Part shown: one piece after another, positions 8,979-18,191 of the stretch | Layout of the letters: the number at the start of each line of letters is the position of its first letter | Position numbering within the stretch: the stretch's first letter is position 1 | DNA from: JACVRX01 sp963819885 | Lineage (GTDB): Bacteria; Actinomycetota; Actinomycetes; Jiangellales; Jiangellaceae | DNA: 64,000 bases | NCBI GenBank assembly: GCA_963819885.1 | Contig: CAWFXV010000016.1 | Span: 1 to 64,000 of the forward strand | Direction: 5' to 3' | Notes under the pieces: model-generated | Database searches by the model: none | Seen by the model: the letters and a program-made list of their open reading frames with translations, nothing else | What the model was told of the DNA's origin: nothing | Made by a program: the position numbers and the translations under genes

Positions 8979-10272
8979 GCGACGCCGAGCCAGGAGGCGC
9001 GAGTGGCTGGCAGGCCACTGCCGCCGTCGGTCTGCCGACGAACGGCGAGCACCTGGGCGACGCCGATGCGACCGGCATCGAACGAGAGCGCCGATCCGGT
9101 CATGTAGAGGCGCCAGACCCGAGCTCGGCCGCTACCGGCCAACTCGACGGCCCGGTCCCACTGACGTTCCAGATTGATCACCCATCGTCTCAGCGTGCGG
9201 GCATAGTGCTCGCGCAGGCTCTCCACGTCGCGCACCTCGAGGTCAGCGCTCTCGATCGCGGTCACCACGTCGCCCAGCGGTAGCAGTTCACCGTCGGGAA
9301 AGACGAAGGCAGTGATGAACGTCCGACTTGGTCGCTTGGGCCCCGGTCGCCGGACGATCTGATGGTTGAGCAGTCGCCCGCCCGGGACCAGCAGCCCATG
9401 CAGGGTGCGGGCGTATTCCTGCCATCGCTCAGACCCGAGGTGTTCGGCCATGCCGACGCTGGCGATCGCGTCGAACGGCTCGTCGACTGACGTCACGCCA
9501 GTCCTGCACGCGGATGTCGACGACGGTCGGTGAGACCAGCGTCGACCACTCGCTTGTGAGCGAACTCGGCCTGTTCCTGGGACAGCGTGATGCCGACCGC
9601 CTGAACACCGTGTTCCCTGGCCGCGTGCACGACGAGCGATCCCCACCCGCACCCGACGTCCAGCAACCGCATGCCAGAACCGAGGCCGAGCTTCCGGCAG
9701 ATCAACTCGAGCTTGTCGCGCTGGGCGTCTTCAAGTGAGTACGTCGGGTCGTCCGGGCGGGCCCAGTAGGCGCAGGAATAGGTCATCGACGGGCCGAGCA
9801 CGATCTCGTAGAAGTCGTTGCCGACGTCGTAGTGGTGGGTAACCGCCACCCGGTCCCGGCTCTTCGAATGCCGTTGGCCGGCGAGCGCGGTCTCCTCCGG
9901 CGGTGGCTTTGGCGGCAGTCCGACGACACCGAGCGGCGCGGCGGCCCGAAGCACCTCGACTCGTTCGCGGACAGACAGTCGCCGGCGTGCGGCTAGATCA
10001 CGGCCGATGTTCTCGAACTGGGTCATTGCCTGTTCGAGGTCGCCGTCGACGTCGATCTCTGCAGAGACCCAGGCCCGGCCCAGGCCGACCTCATCGGGCT
10101 GCCAGAGCAGCCGGCGCAGGGCCCGTCTGGAGTTGATGGTCAGCATCGGTCCGTCGGCGGCGCCGGAGATGGAGCCGTCCCATGCCCTGATGCGAATCGG
10201 CACCGGCGCGCCGAGCAGGCGTTCGAGGATCAGAACGACGCGGTCGGCTGCTGCAGGCTTGGCCGTCTTCAC
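8975..10272 (-). pseudogene. cfa: Cyclopropane-fatty-acyl-phospholipid synthase, frameshifted
   Basis: The first 250 codons from ATG 10272 are in one frame. They contain THHYDVGNDFYEIVLGPSMT, SCAYWA and the SAM-binding LLDVGCGWGSL. Near 9510 the frame is lost; the expected VDIRVQDWRDV appears in a second frame and EPFDAIASVGMAEHLG in a third from about 9490. The rest, including GGRLLNHQIV and FVFPDGELLPLG, is intact to 8975. Two shifts within about 25 bp leave the protein otherwise complete (about 430 residues), which suggests a local sequencing problem or very recent inactivation. The enzyme methylenates unsaturated membrane lipids using SAM. First gene of the cfa-ACT-def operon. Confidence 0.85.
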
Positions 10273-10363
10273 CGATCTGGACCTCCTCTGGCGCTGAATA
10301 CTGCCCCGCCGGGCAGAATGCCCTGATTGCGCCCGCCAGCTTAAACCGGCCCCTGTCCCTGCG

Positions 10364-10451
10364 GAATGACCACGTTCACCACCCGTGCACGTACGTCACC
10401 AGGCCTGCAAGCCTGTTGACGTATAGACAGGCATGGTGAACGTGGTCATTC
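10364..10451. terminator. Long nested inverted repeat downstream of ndh
   Basis: Perfect 18-bp arms, GAATGACCACGTTCACCA (10364-10381) and its complement (10434-10451). The 52-bp centre holds a second inverted repeat, TACGTCA ccAGGC ... GCCTgt TGACGTA. It begins immediately after the ndh stop codon (10452). There is no T-run, so if it terminates transcription it does so as a U-less hairpin. It could also be a small repeat element. Confidence 0.5.
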
Positions 10452-11774
10452 TCACCGGGGTGGGAGGACGGCGGCGCGGCGGAACTCGTCGCGGGGGACA
10501 TGCACCCGACCCAGCGAGACGGCCTCACGGCGGAAGAACAACGCCAGCGTCCAGTCCATGATCACGCGCACCTTTCGGTTGAGCGTCGGCATCTTGCTGA
10601 CGTGGTAAGTCCGGTGCATGAACCAGGCCACGAAGCCCTTGAGTTTGATCCCGTAGACCTGCGCGACACCCTTGTGCAGGCCGAGGCTGGCGACCGAGCC
10701 GACGTACTTGTGCTCGTAGTTCTTCGGCGATCGCCCGCGCAGTGTCGCCGCGATGTTGTCGCCGAGTAGCTTCGCCTGGCGGACGGCGTGCTGTGCGTTG
10801 GGCCCGGTAGTGGCGCCCGGCACATCCGAAGTGAGGTCGGGGATCGCCGCACAGTCACCCGCGCCCCAGGCATCCTCGACACCGTCGACGCGCAGGTCCG
10901 CCCGGCAGCGCAGCCGGCCTTTCTCGTCCACCGGCAGGTCGCTGGTTCCGATGAGCGGGTGGGCTTTCACACCCGCGGTCCAGATCAGCGTGTCGCTGTC
11001 GAACTCCGTGCCGTCGTCGAGGACGATGTGACCGTCGACGCACGACTCCAATCGGGTCTCGAGACGCACCTCGATGCCGTGCCGGCGCAGCTCCTCGATG
11101 GTGTAGACACCCATGTCCGGTCCGACCTCCGGCAGGATCCGGTCGGTCGCCTCGACCAGTACCCACCGCATGTGGTGCGGCTCGAGGTACGGGTAGTAGC
11201 GCAGGGCGTCCTTGGCCATGTCCTGAAGCTCGGCCAGCGCCTCCACGCCCGCATAGCCCCCGCCGACGACCACGAAGCTCAGCGCACGCCGACGAACCCG
11301 CTCGTCCGGCGTCGACGCCGCGACGTCGAGCCGGTCGAGCACGTGGTTGCGCAACGCGATCGCCTCCTCGACCTGCTTGAACCCGATTCCCTGGTCTGCC
11401 AGGCCAGGAATCGGCAGCGTCCGCGCCACCGAGCCGAGCGCGACCACCAGTTGGTCATAGGCAAGGTCGTACGGCTCACCGACCCGCGGCTTCACCCGGG
11501 CGATCCGGTCGGCATGCCGGATGTCGATGACTTCGCCGGTGATCACCTGGGAGTCCCGCAGGACACGGCGCAAGGGCACCACCACATGTCGCGGCTCCAA
11601 CGAACCGGCAGCTGCCTCGGGCAGGAACGGCTGGTAGGTCATGTACGAGCGCGGGTCGATCACCGTGATCCGCACGCTGCTCCACTTGAGCCGCTTCTGC
11701 AGGCGCAGCGCGGTGTACATCCCGACGTAGCCACCGCCCACGATCAGGATGCGCGGCACACGTCGTTCGTCCAT
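10452..11774 (-). CDS. ndh: Type II NADH:quinone oxidoreductase (NDH-2)
   Basis: 440 residues. The N-terminal FAD-binding GGGYVGMYTALRL begins at residue 13. A second dinucleotide fold, VVGGGYAGVEALAEL, near residue 170 binds NADH. FDSDTLIWTAGVKAHP and WGAGDCAAIPDL are the conserved FAD-contact segments. The C-terminal part (KGFVAWFMHRTYHVSKMP) is the amphipathic membrane anchor. The enzyme transfers electrons from NADH to menaquinone without proton pumping. The ATG start at 11774 is set by a leaderless promoter with a Rex-type operator just upstream, so repression at low NADH/NAD ratio and induction when NADH accumulates are expected. Intact. Confidence 0.93.
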   Translation of the reverse strand: MDERRVPRILIVGGGYVGMYTALRLQKRLKWSSVRITVIDPRSYMTYQPFLPEAAAGSLEPRHVVVPLRRVLRDSQVITGEVIDIRHADRIARVKPRVGEPYDLAYDQLVVALGSVARTLPIPGLADQGIGFKQVEEAIALRNHVLDRLDVAASTPDERVRRRALSFVVVGGGYAGVEALAELQDMAKDALRYYPYLEPHHMRWVLVEATDRILPEVGPDMGVYTIEELRRHGIEVRLETRLESCVDGHIVLDDGTEFDSDTLIWTAGVKAHPLIGTSDLPVDEKGRLRCRADLRVDGVEDAWGAGDCAAIPDLTSDVPGATTGPNAQHAVRQAKLLGDNIAATLRGRSPKNYEHKYVGSVASLGLHKGVAQVYGIKLKGFVAWFMHRTYHVSKMPTLNRKVRVIMDWTLALFFRREAVSLGRVHVPRDEFRRAAVLPPR

Positions 11775-11780
11775 GGTTCA

Positions 11781-11810
11781 ACCTTACCCGGCTTGTGAAT
11801 CCGTTCACAA
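11781..11810 (-). promoter_or_regulatory. ndh promoter with Rex (ROP-like) operator
   Basis: On the minus strand: -35 TTGTGA (11810-11805), an 18-bp spacer, -10 TAAGGT (11786-11781), six bases, then the ndh ATG. The palindrome TGTGAACGGATTCACA (11794-11809) overlaps the -35 and spacer. It matches the Streptomyces Rex operator TGTGAACGCGTTCACA at 14 of 16 positions. Rex is a redox sensor that represses respiratory genes including ndh, so position and target agree with known biology. Confidence 0.75.
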
Positions 11811-11861
11811 TCGTTGTCGATCACCGGCGCCTTCCGGTGCCTCGACACCGCTCCCCGTCCT

Positions 11862-11954
11862 CATTGGCACGCTAGGCGGTTCCACAAATCCCCCGAAGTC
11901 GGGCGCGCGTAGCACTACTCAGCGAGCCAATTGCGACCGGCTGGCGTGCCAATG
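11862..11954. repeat. Long-spaced inverted repeat between ndh and the UDG gene
   Basis: CATTGGCACGC (11862-11872) is repeated in inverted orientation at 11944-11954, with about 71 bp between the arms and two further pairing bases after one mismatch. It lies downstream of the UDG stop and upstream of the ndh promoter. The spacer is too long for a simple terminator. Meaning unknown. Confidence 0.35.
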
Positions 11955-12000
11955 CGCCCTGTCGGACGATCGTTGCTGACGACTGGAGAACGGCATCCGG

Positions 12001-12828
12001 TCAGGAGGTCTGCAATGCGCGGCGGAGGATGTCGTCGAGCATCGGCTCGGTCAGCTTGCCGGTGAACGTGTTCTGCTGGCTCGGGTGGTAGCAGCCGATC
12101 AACGTAACCGCCGAGCCGCTCGATCTGGCCAGAACCGCTTCGGCTCCGTGACCGAAGGCGGGCCGTGGGCGTGGTGCCGCGAACCCGTTGCGACCCAGCG
12201 TCCCGAGCGCTGCCGCCCAGGCGAACGAACCCAGCGCGATGACGGCGTGCACCGTGTCCAGCAGGAGCTGCACTTCACGGTCCAGCCAGCGCGCACAGGT
12301 GTCCCGCTCGGCCGGGCTCGGTGCGTTCCCCGGCGGAGCACAGCGGACGGGCGCGACGACTCGGGCACCGACGAGCCGCAGCTCGTCGGCGGCGTGAACC
12401 GACGTCGGCTGCGTTGCTATTCCGGCCCGGTGCAGCGCGGCGAACAGCCAGTCCCCGCTGCGGTCGCCGGTGAAGACCCGCCCGGTACGGTTCCCGCCGT
12501 GCGCCGCCGGAGCCAGGCCGACGATCAGTACGCGCGCGGCGGGATCTCCCCAGCCCGGCACCGGCCGCCCCCAGTACGGCTCGTCGGCGAAGGAGCGCCG
12601 CTTGGTGAGGGCCACCTGCTCCCGCCAAGCCACCAGCCGGGGGCACGCCCGGCACACCGACGATCGCGCGGTCAACTCCGCGAGATCGACATCACCGGCG
12701 AGCGCGGCGACCTCAGTCGGGTTATGCGCCACCGGGGTCCGGGCCGTCGCCAGGTCGCCCGGCCACCCGGCGCCCGGCGGGACCGGGCTGGGGAACGGCG
12801 TGCCTGTCCCAGGGTGCGGCAGCTTCAT
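12001..12828 (-). CDS. Uracil-DNA glycosylase, family 5 type (UdgB-like), Fe-S protein
   Basis: 275 residues. Four cysteines fit the [4Fe-4S] cluster of thermophilic-type UDGs: C59 and C62 in CRACPRL, C163 in PVRCAPPG and C178 in DTCARWL. Motif 1 is GLAPAAHGGNRTGR (family 5 has Ala where family 4 has the catalytic Glu or Asp), and motif 2 is HPSQQNTFTGKL. The enzyme removes uracil and some deaminated purines from DNA to start base excision repair. It follows ppx on the same strand, but a strong hairpin lies between them, so it is probably a separate transcript. Intact. Confidence 0.88.
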   Translation of the reverse strand: MKLPHPGTGTPFPSPVPPGAGWPGDLATARTPVAHNPTEVAALAGDVDLAELTARSSVCRACPRLVAWREQVALTKRRSFADEPYWGRPVPGWGDPAARVLIVGLAPAAHGGNRTGRVFTGDRSGDWLFAALHRAGIATQPTSVHAADELRLVGARVVAPVRCAPPGNAPSPAERDTCARWLDREVQLLLDTVHAVIALGSFAWAAALGTLGRNGFAAPRPRPAFGHGAEAVLARSSGSAVTLIGCYHPSQQNTFTGKLTEPMLDDILRRALQTS

Positions 12829-12857
12829 CGGTCATCACGCTCGCAGGTCGAGGCGCC

Positions 12858-12929
12858 GGTCGTGAAGATCGTCGTGCGGAATCGATCGCGCGAAAGCGGG
12901 CGCTGGGCAGCACGACGATCTTCACGACC
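12858..12929. terminator. 20-bp perfect hairpin after ppx
   Basis: The arm GGTCGTGAAGATCGTCGTGC (12858-12877) is perfectly complementary to 12910-12929, with a 32-bp loop. The right arm overlaps the last codons and stop of ppx (12922). No T-run follows. Likely a transcript end between ppx and the UDG gene. Confidence 0.55.
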
Positions 12930-13866
12930 CGGGTGGCAAGCGATCCGCATGCTGCGCAAGCTCCCACGCGATCCCGTCCAGGATGTCGGCTTCGCTAGCG
13001 ATCACCTCGTCGACGCAGGCGCGGTCGGTGACGCACCGCAGCACGAGAGCACCCGCGGCGATCACGTCGACCCGGCCGGGATGCATGACCGGGATCGCCG
13101 CCCGCTGTGCATGCGACGCGGCCAGCAGCCGCTCGCTGATGTCCCGGACCGCGCTGGCCGGAACGCGCGCGCGATGAACCGCGGCCGGCTCATACTCCGT
13201 CAGGCCCAGCTGGATCGCGGCCACTGTGGTGACCGAGCCGGCGAGGCCAACCAGGCTTCCGGCAGCCGGGATCGGCACGACGCTCATCGCCTCATCCAGA
13301 CCCGCCTCGATCTCCGCCCGGGCAGTCTCGATCTCGGCGGGCCGCGGCGGGTCCGAGCCGAAATGCCGTTCGGACAGCCGCACACAGCCGATGTCGATGC
13401 TGCAGGCTGTGTCGACGGCCGTCGTCCCCGACGCCAGCTCGGTCGACCCGCCGCCGATGTCCACGACGAGATAGGGCGTTGGCAACGACGACGGCAAGCC
13501 TCTGGTCGCCCCCGCGAACGAAAGCCGGGCCTCCTCCTCGCCGGAGATCACCTCAGGTTCGATACCGAGTACCGCGCGGACGTCGGACGCGAACGCGCTG
13601 CGGTCCATGACATCTCGGCTTGCGCTGGTCGCCACCATCCGGACCCGATCGACGCCCAGCGTGTCTATCCGAGCGGCGTACTTTTCGACGACGGCGAGTG
13701 TGCGGGCCAGCGCCTCCGGTGCGAACCGGCCCGTCCGGTCGACTCCCTGGCCGAGCCGGACGATCTCGAGCCGGCGATCCACGTCGCGCTGTAGGTCACC
13801 GTCGATATCCGTGACCAGCAGACGCAGCGAGTTGGTGCCGCAGTCGATCACGGCCACCCGGGTCAC
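12922..13866 (-). CDS. ppx: Ppx/GppA-family exopolyphosphatase
   Basis: About 314 residues from GTG 13866 (VTRVAVIDCGTNSLRLLVTD). It shows the ASKHA phosphate-1 loop DCGTNS, the conserved Glu/Arg region ISGEEEARLSFAG, and the phosphate-2 motif VVDIGGGSTELA. It hydrolyses terminal phosphates of polyphosphate or pppGpp. The open frame runs to 14004, but the family N-terminus and a 4-bp GTGA overlap with the upstream DUF501 gene fix the start. The ftsB-DUF501-ppx order is widely conserved in actinobacteria. Confidence 0.92.
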   Translation of the reverse strand: MTRVAVIDCGTNSLRLLVTDIDGDLQRDVDRRLEIVRLGQGVDRTGRFAPEALARTLAVVEKYAARIDTLGVDRVRMVATSASRDVMDRSAFASDVRAVLGIEPEVISGEEEARLSFAGATRGLPSSLPTPYLVVDIGGGSTELASGTTAVDTACSIDIGCVRLSERHFGSDPPRPAEIETARAEIEAGLDEAMSVVPIPAAGSLVGLAGSVTTVAAIQLGLTEYEPAAVHRARVPASAVRDISERLLAASHAQRAAIPVMHPGRVDVIAAGALVLRCVTDRACVDEVIASEADILDGIAWELAQHADRLPPGS

Positions 13867-14375
13867 GGACTGTCCTTGCCTGCAGAAACAGCCACGCACG
13901 GACCCGTCGACCACCACGACCCCAGCACCTTGCGGACCTCGTCGCCCAGCGGGTTGACGCCCGTGCCCGCCGCCAGCGAATGCGCCAGCAGGGCATGCAG
14001 ACACTTCACGCGATTCGGCATGCCACCAGCAGAGACTCCGGCGATCTCCGGCACGGTGGCGATCCGCTCGCGACGAGCGAGGTAGTCACCGTGCGCGGCC
14101 GCATACGCGGCGGCGAGGTCCGGATCCGTCGCCAGGCGGTCCGACATCTCCCGCATCACGCCCGCCGACTCGAGTGCCGACACGGCCGCCGCCGCACGTG
14201 GGCAGGTCAGGTAGAACGTGGTAGGGAACGGCGTTCCGTCCGGCAGGCGCGGCTCGGTCTCGACGACGTCGGGTAACCCGCACGGGCACCGATGGGCCAC
14301 CGCCCGCAGGCCACGAGCCGGGCGGCCCAACTGCAAGGACACCGCCGTCAGGTCGGCCGGAGACGGCGGAGTCAC
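13863..14375 (-). CDS. DUF501 family protein
   Basis: 170 residues from GTG 14375, overlapping the end of ftsB by 4 bp (GTGA). Family hallmarks: GRPARGLRAVAHRCPCGLPD at the N-terminus, PFPTTFYLTCP, and GGMPNRVKCLHALLAHSLA with the Cys-Leu-His segment. The Cys pairs and His suggest metal binding; the family's biochemical role is not established. Its fixed place between ftsB and ppx is the best clue to a house-keeping role. Intact. Confidence 0.88.
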   Translation of the reverse strand: MTPPSPADLTAVSLQLGRPARGLRAVAHRCPCGLPDVVETEPRLPDGTPFPTTFYLTCPRAAAAVSALESAGVMREMSDRLATDPDLAAAYAAAHGDYLARRERIATVPEIAGVSAGGMPNRVKCLHALLAHSLAAGTGVNPLGDEVRKVLGSWWSTGPCVAVSAGKDSP

Positions 14376-14923
14376 TCCGCCTCGTCGGCCCGCGGCACGT
14401 CGGCGGCCTCCAGCGACGCCCACAGCCGGGAGTACCACGGCCCGTCGGCCGTCACCGGAATGCCCTCGGTCGTCGTCACCGGCTCGGTGGCCCCGTTCTC
14501 GTCGACGACGACGTAGCCGACCTCACCAGGCAGGACGAAACCGAGCCGTTCCCGCGCCTGGGCGCGCACGTAAGCGGGGTCATCCCAGAGCCGGAGCTCA
14601 GTTTCGAGCTGGTCGACCGACGCGCGCAGCTCGGCGGACTCCTGCTCGAGCGCGCTGCGCCGGGTGTGCTGGTCGTACCAGGCCCGCAGGGGGTAGGCAT
14701 AGGACACGGCCAGCACGCCGAGCACGAGCGCGAGCAGCGCGGCTCGACTGGTGACCGAACCGCGCCTGCCGTTCCGGGTGGACGGTCCAGGTGCTCGACG
14801 GATGTCGCCGGGACGGGCATCGGGGCCCTGCGATCGCGGCACGGGCCGGGTCGATCGTCGCTGGGTTGGCCGGGCGCCGGCGGAGGGCCGGGCGCCGGGA
14901 CCGCGGGCAGGACGACCGGCCAT
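14372..14923 (-). CDS. ftsB: FtsB/DivIC-like septum formation initiator
   Basis: 183 residues: a basic, disordered cytoplasmic N-terminus (1-56), one TM helix (about 57-79), a coiled coil (about 82-112, RRSALEQESAELRASVDQLE), then the DivIC signature WDDPAYVRAQARERLGFVLP. This bitopic protein forms a complex with FtsL and FtsQ at the division septum. It starts 3 bp after the enolase stop and overlaps DUF501, so eno-ftsB-DUF501-ppx is one operon. Intact. Confidence 0.9.
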   Translation of the reverse strand: MAGRPARGPGARPSAGARPTQRRSTRPVPRSQGPDARPGDIRRAPGPSTRNGRRGSVTSRAALLALVLGVLAVSYAYPLRAWYDQHTRRSALEQESAELRASVDQLETELRLWDDPAYVRAQARERLGFVLPGEVGYVVVDENGATEPVTTTEGIPVTADGPWYSRLWASLEAADVPRADEAE

Positions 14924-14926
14924 CGG

Positions 14927-16207
14927 CTAGGCCGCGAATCTGGGGAAAGCTCCGGCGCCCGCGTACCGGGCCGCGTCGTCGAGTTCTTCCTCGATCCGCA
15001 GCAGCTGGTTGTACTTCGCCACCCGCTCAGACCGAGCCGGTGCCCCGGTCTTGATCTGACCGCAGTCCGTCGCGACGGCGAGGTCGGCGATGGTCGTGTC
15101 CTCGGTCTCGCCGGAACGGTGGCTCATCATGCAGCGGTAGCCGGACCGGTGCGCGAGCGCTACCGCGTCCAGGGTCTCGGTGAGCGTGCCGATCTGGTTG
15201 ACCTTGACCAGCAAGGCGTTGGCACAGCCTTCCACGATCCCCCGCTCGAGCCGTTCGGGATTGGTCACGAACAGGTCGTCGCCGACGATCTGTACCCGGT
15301 CACCGATGGCTGCCGTCAGCGCTGCCCAGCCGGCCCAGTCGTCCTCGGCGAGCGGGTCCTCGATCGAGACCAGCGGGTACGCGGAGACCAGCTCGGCGTA
15401 GTAGGCGGAGATCTCCTCGGCGGTCTTGGTCGCACCCTCGAACGTGTAGGCACCGTCGGCGAAGAACTCGGTGGCGGCGACGTCGAGCGCCAGCGCCACG
15501 TCACGCCCAACGGTGAACCCGGCCTTTTCGATTGCCACGGCGATGAGGTCGAGCGCGTCCCGGTTGCTCGGCAGGTTGGGCGCGAAGCCGCCCTCGTCGC
15601 CGAGGCCCGTCGCATAGCCCTTCTCTTTCAGGACCGACTTGAGCGCGTGGTAGACCTCCGCCCCCCACCGCAGTGCCTCGCGGAAGGTGCCGCCGCCGAT
15701 CGGCGCCACCATGAACTCCTGGATGTCGACGTTGCTGTCGGCGTGCGCGCCGCCGTTGAGGATGTTCAGCATCGGGACCGGCAACAGGTGCGCGTTGGGT
15801 CCGCCGACGTAACGGAACAACGGCAGTTCTGCGGATTCGGCCGCAGCTCTCGCAACGGCGAGCGAGACGCCGAGGACGGCATTGGCGCCGAGCCGCTCCT
15901 TGTTCGGTGTGCCGTCGAGGTCCAGGAGGGCCTGGTCGACCAGCCGCTGTTCGCTCGCCTCGAACCCCAGCAGCTCCGGTCCGATCTCGTCGAGGACAGC
16001 GGTGACAGCCTTCTCGACGCCCTTGCCCAGGTATCGGTCCGAGTCGCCGTCGCGCAGCTCCACCGCTTCGAACGCCCCCGTCGACGCACCTGACGGCACA
16101 GCGGCCCGCGCGATCGTCGAGTCGTCGAGTGCGACCTCGACCTCCACGGTGGGGTTTCCGCGCGAGTCGAGGATCTCCCGCGCGCCGACAGCTTCGATCG
16201 TGGCCAC
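14927..16207 (-). CDS. eno: Enolase
   Basis: 426 residues, the normal length. It converts 2-phosphoglycerate to phosphoenolpyruvate in glycolysis. Seen: the N-terminal strand IEAVGAREILDSRGNPTVEV, the loop PSGASTG, the catalytic Glu region GDEGGFAP, metal ligands in LALDVA and SIEDPLAEDDW, and the catalytic Lys in LLVKVNQIGTLTE, with the signature MSHRSGETED. Starts at GTG 16207 with AGGA upstream. A 16-bp hairpin lies between it and mazG. Intact. Confidence 0.97.
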   Translation of the reverse strand: MATIEAVGAREILDSRGNPTVEVEVALDDSTIARAAVPSGASTGAFEAVELRDGDSDRYLGKGVEKAVTAVLDEIGPELLGFEASEQRLVDQALLDLDGTPNKERLGANAVLGVSLAVARAAAESAELPLFRYVGGPNAHLLPVPMLNILNGGAHADSNVDIQEFMVAPIGGGTFREALRWGAEVYHALKSVLKEKGYATGLGDEGGFAPNLPSNRDALDLIAVAIEKAGFTVGRDVALALDVAATEFFADGAYTFEGATKTAEEISAYYAELVSAYPLVSIEDPLAEDDWAGWAALTAAIGDRVQIVGDDLFVTNPERLERGIVEGCANALLVKVNQIGTLTETLDAVALAHRSGYRCMMSHRSGETEDTTIADLAVATDCGQIKTGAPARSERVAKYNQLLRIEEELDDAARYAGAGAFPRFAA

Positions 16208-16363
16208 GTCGGGATCCTAACGGCGCTCAGAGCCTGACCATGGCTCCCGCGCCTGTGGGGCAGGTCGACCGAGGGTCGCGGTCGGTCGGCAGAGGGGCTG
16301 GACGCTCCGCGGGCTCTGCTCGGAAGAGGCGCGCCGGTCGGAGGGCATCGGTGCGGTCGGCGC

Positions 16364-16405
16364 AAGAGCGATTCGTGGCCGAAGAGCATGCCACGAATCG
16401 CTCTT
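16364..16405. terminator. 16-bp perfect hairpin after mazG
   Basis: AAGAGCGATTCGTGGC (16364-16379) pairs perfectly with 16390-16405 around a 10-base loop. It begins at the inferred mazG stop (TAA at 16405-16407). No T-run is present. The compact stem and loop make this the most terminator-like of the hairpins in the window. Confidence 0.65.
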
Positions 16406-17422
16406 AGACGCCCGCTTCCGCGTCCGGCCCCTCTGCCGATCCGCCGACCCTCACACTGCTCGGCTTCGAGGGCGCGCACCTGCTCGGCGTATCGGCGGAC
16501 TGCGTCGCGCAATGCCTGCTCGGGATCGACGCCCTCGGAGCGTGCTCGTTCGACGATGGCGAGCAGCACGTCGCCGACGGAGGCCGACGGATCGGGCTCG
16601 AGCTCGGGCGCGACGCCGGCCCGGGCGGCCCGTCCCATCACCTTGGCGGCCAGTGCGAGCGCAGGCAGGGTCACCGGTATGCCGTCGAGGGCGGACGTGC
16701 GCTGCTTTTCGGTCCGCTTGAGCTCGTCCCATCGCGCCTCGACGTGCGCGGCCGTGCTGGCTTCCCCGTCGGCGAAGACGTGCGGATGCCGGCGGATCAG
16801 CTTCTCGACGATGCCGGCGGCGACATCGTCGATGGACCACGCCTCCGGCTGGCTCCTCCTCGGCGATCCGGGCATGGAAGACGATCTGCAGCAGCAGGTC
16901 GCCGAGCTCCTCGCGCAGGTGGGCCGGATCGGCCTCGATCGCCTCGAGGGTCTCGTAGGTCTCCTCCAGCAGGTACGTGGCGAGTGACCGGTGCGTCTGC
17001 TCGCGGTCCCACGGGCAGCCGCCGGGCGAGCGGAGGCGGTCCATCACGGCGACGAGATCGAGCAGCCTGGCCCCCGGCAGGTCGTACGACCCGGTCATCA
17101 CCTCGACCACAGGAAGCGACCGTCCTGGCGCCGCCCGCACTGCCAACTCGGCTGCGATCCCATCGGCCAGACCGGGATCGCCGTCGGGTGAACCGACCCA
17201 GACGATGGGGCCGGTTGCCGCCATATCCAGTAGGACTGCCGGCGCCATCAGGCCCACCGGCTCCGGTTGGATACCGGCGGCCCGGATCGCTTCCAGTTGA
17301 GGATGATCGGCATTCGCGACGAGCACTTGCCCAGCCCGCAAGACGTCCCAGGCAGCCGCAGTGAGCAGCCCCGGCGCCACCCGGGGACTAGTGACCAGCA
17401 GGACGAGGCGACCGGCGGTCAC
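16405..17422 (-). pseudogene. mazG: Nucleoside triphosphate pyrophosphohydrolase MazG, frameshifted
   Basis: The first frame from 17422 gives a tetrapyrrole-methylase-like N-terminal region (about 1-120), then the MazG core MDRLRSPGGCPWDREQTHRS, LLEETYETLEAI and LREELGDLLLQIVFHARIAE with the EExxE/ExxD metal sites. A shift near 16860 leads to EAWSIDDVAAGIVEKLIRRH and HVFAD, and a second near 16450 is needed to reach a stop at 16405. With both corrected the protein is complete, about 338 residues. The enzyme hydrolyses non-canonical NTPs. Gene order eno-mazG-SurA-like-mfd supports orthology. The shifts may be sequence errors. Confidence 0.85.
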
Positions 17423-17431
17423 CGCAGCTCA

Positions 17432-18051
17432 TCAGCCCGCTGGAGTCTCAGCCGAGCCGGACTCGGGCTCGGAGATCGAGCCGCTCGACTGCTCGAGCAC
17501 CACTCCGTTCCAGGTGCCGTAGCGCGGGCTCACGGTCACGCCGATTTCGTCCGCCTTCTCGGTGAGGACCTGGATGAGCTCCTCCTGCCCGCCGAGCTCG
17601 TCGATCAACTCGGTGGCGATCAGCTGGTCGCGCACGAACGGCCGCAGGCTGGCCTCGGTGAGGTTGTTCTGCGCGAGCAGCGGGCCGATGTCTCCGTCCG
17701 GGGCCTGCGAGACGACCTGCTCGTCGATGAACGCGTCGATGTCGGCCTCGGACACCTCGACACCCTCGTCGGCGGCGACGGCGGCGAGCAGCTCGCTCTG
17801 GATCATCCGCTCCAGGATGGTGTGCTGAGCCGCGCTCTGATCCCCGATGGCGCCCGCGCTGTCAGGCAGCGAGTCGGCGAGCTCGCGTGACCTGCTCCTG
17901 TAGTTCGGCGACGGTGATCCGCGAGTCGCCCACCGACCGCGGCCGCCCCGATCTGCTCGGTGTTGCACGCGGCGAGCGAGGCGCCGGCCAGGACGCAGAG
18001 CACGGCGGCCAGGGCACGGCGGCTGGGCGACACGGCGAACCTCGTTTTCAA
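17432..18051 (-). pseudogene. SurA N-terminal-domain lipoprotein, frameshifted
   Basis: The TTG start at 18051 gives a signal peptide (LAAVLCVLAGASLAAC) with a lipobox. A shift near 17925 continues as GDSRITVAELQEQVTRA, and a second near 17885 as LADSLPDSAGAIGDQ. The frame then stays open: AAQHTILERMIQSELLAAVA, EADIDAFIDEQV, then PRYGTWNGVVLEQ to 17432. The fold is the SurA/trigger-factor-like chaperone helix bundle. A lipoprotein of this type beside mazG and mfd is a common actinobacterial arrangement. Expected role: extracytoplasmic protein folding. About 205 residues when corrected. Confidence 0.75.
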
Positions 18052-18191
18052 GCAACGGCTCGAGACGACGCGAATCCTAGCCGGACGCTCGTCGACCCCG
18101 AACCGTCAGCGGCCGACGAGCTCACCGGGTTTGAGCTGTGCCTGGCGACAACACAGTGGACGGCACGGAATCAGCTGGATCCGCCGGATCG

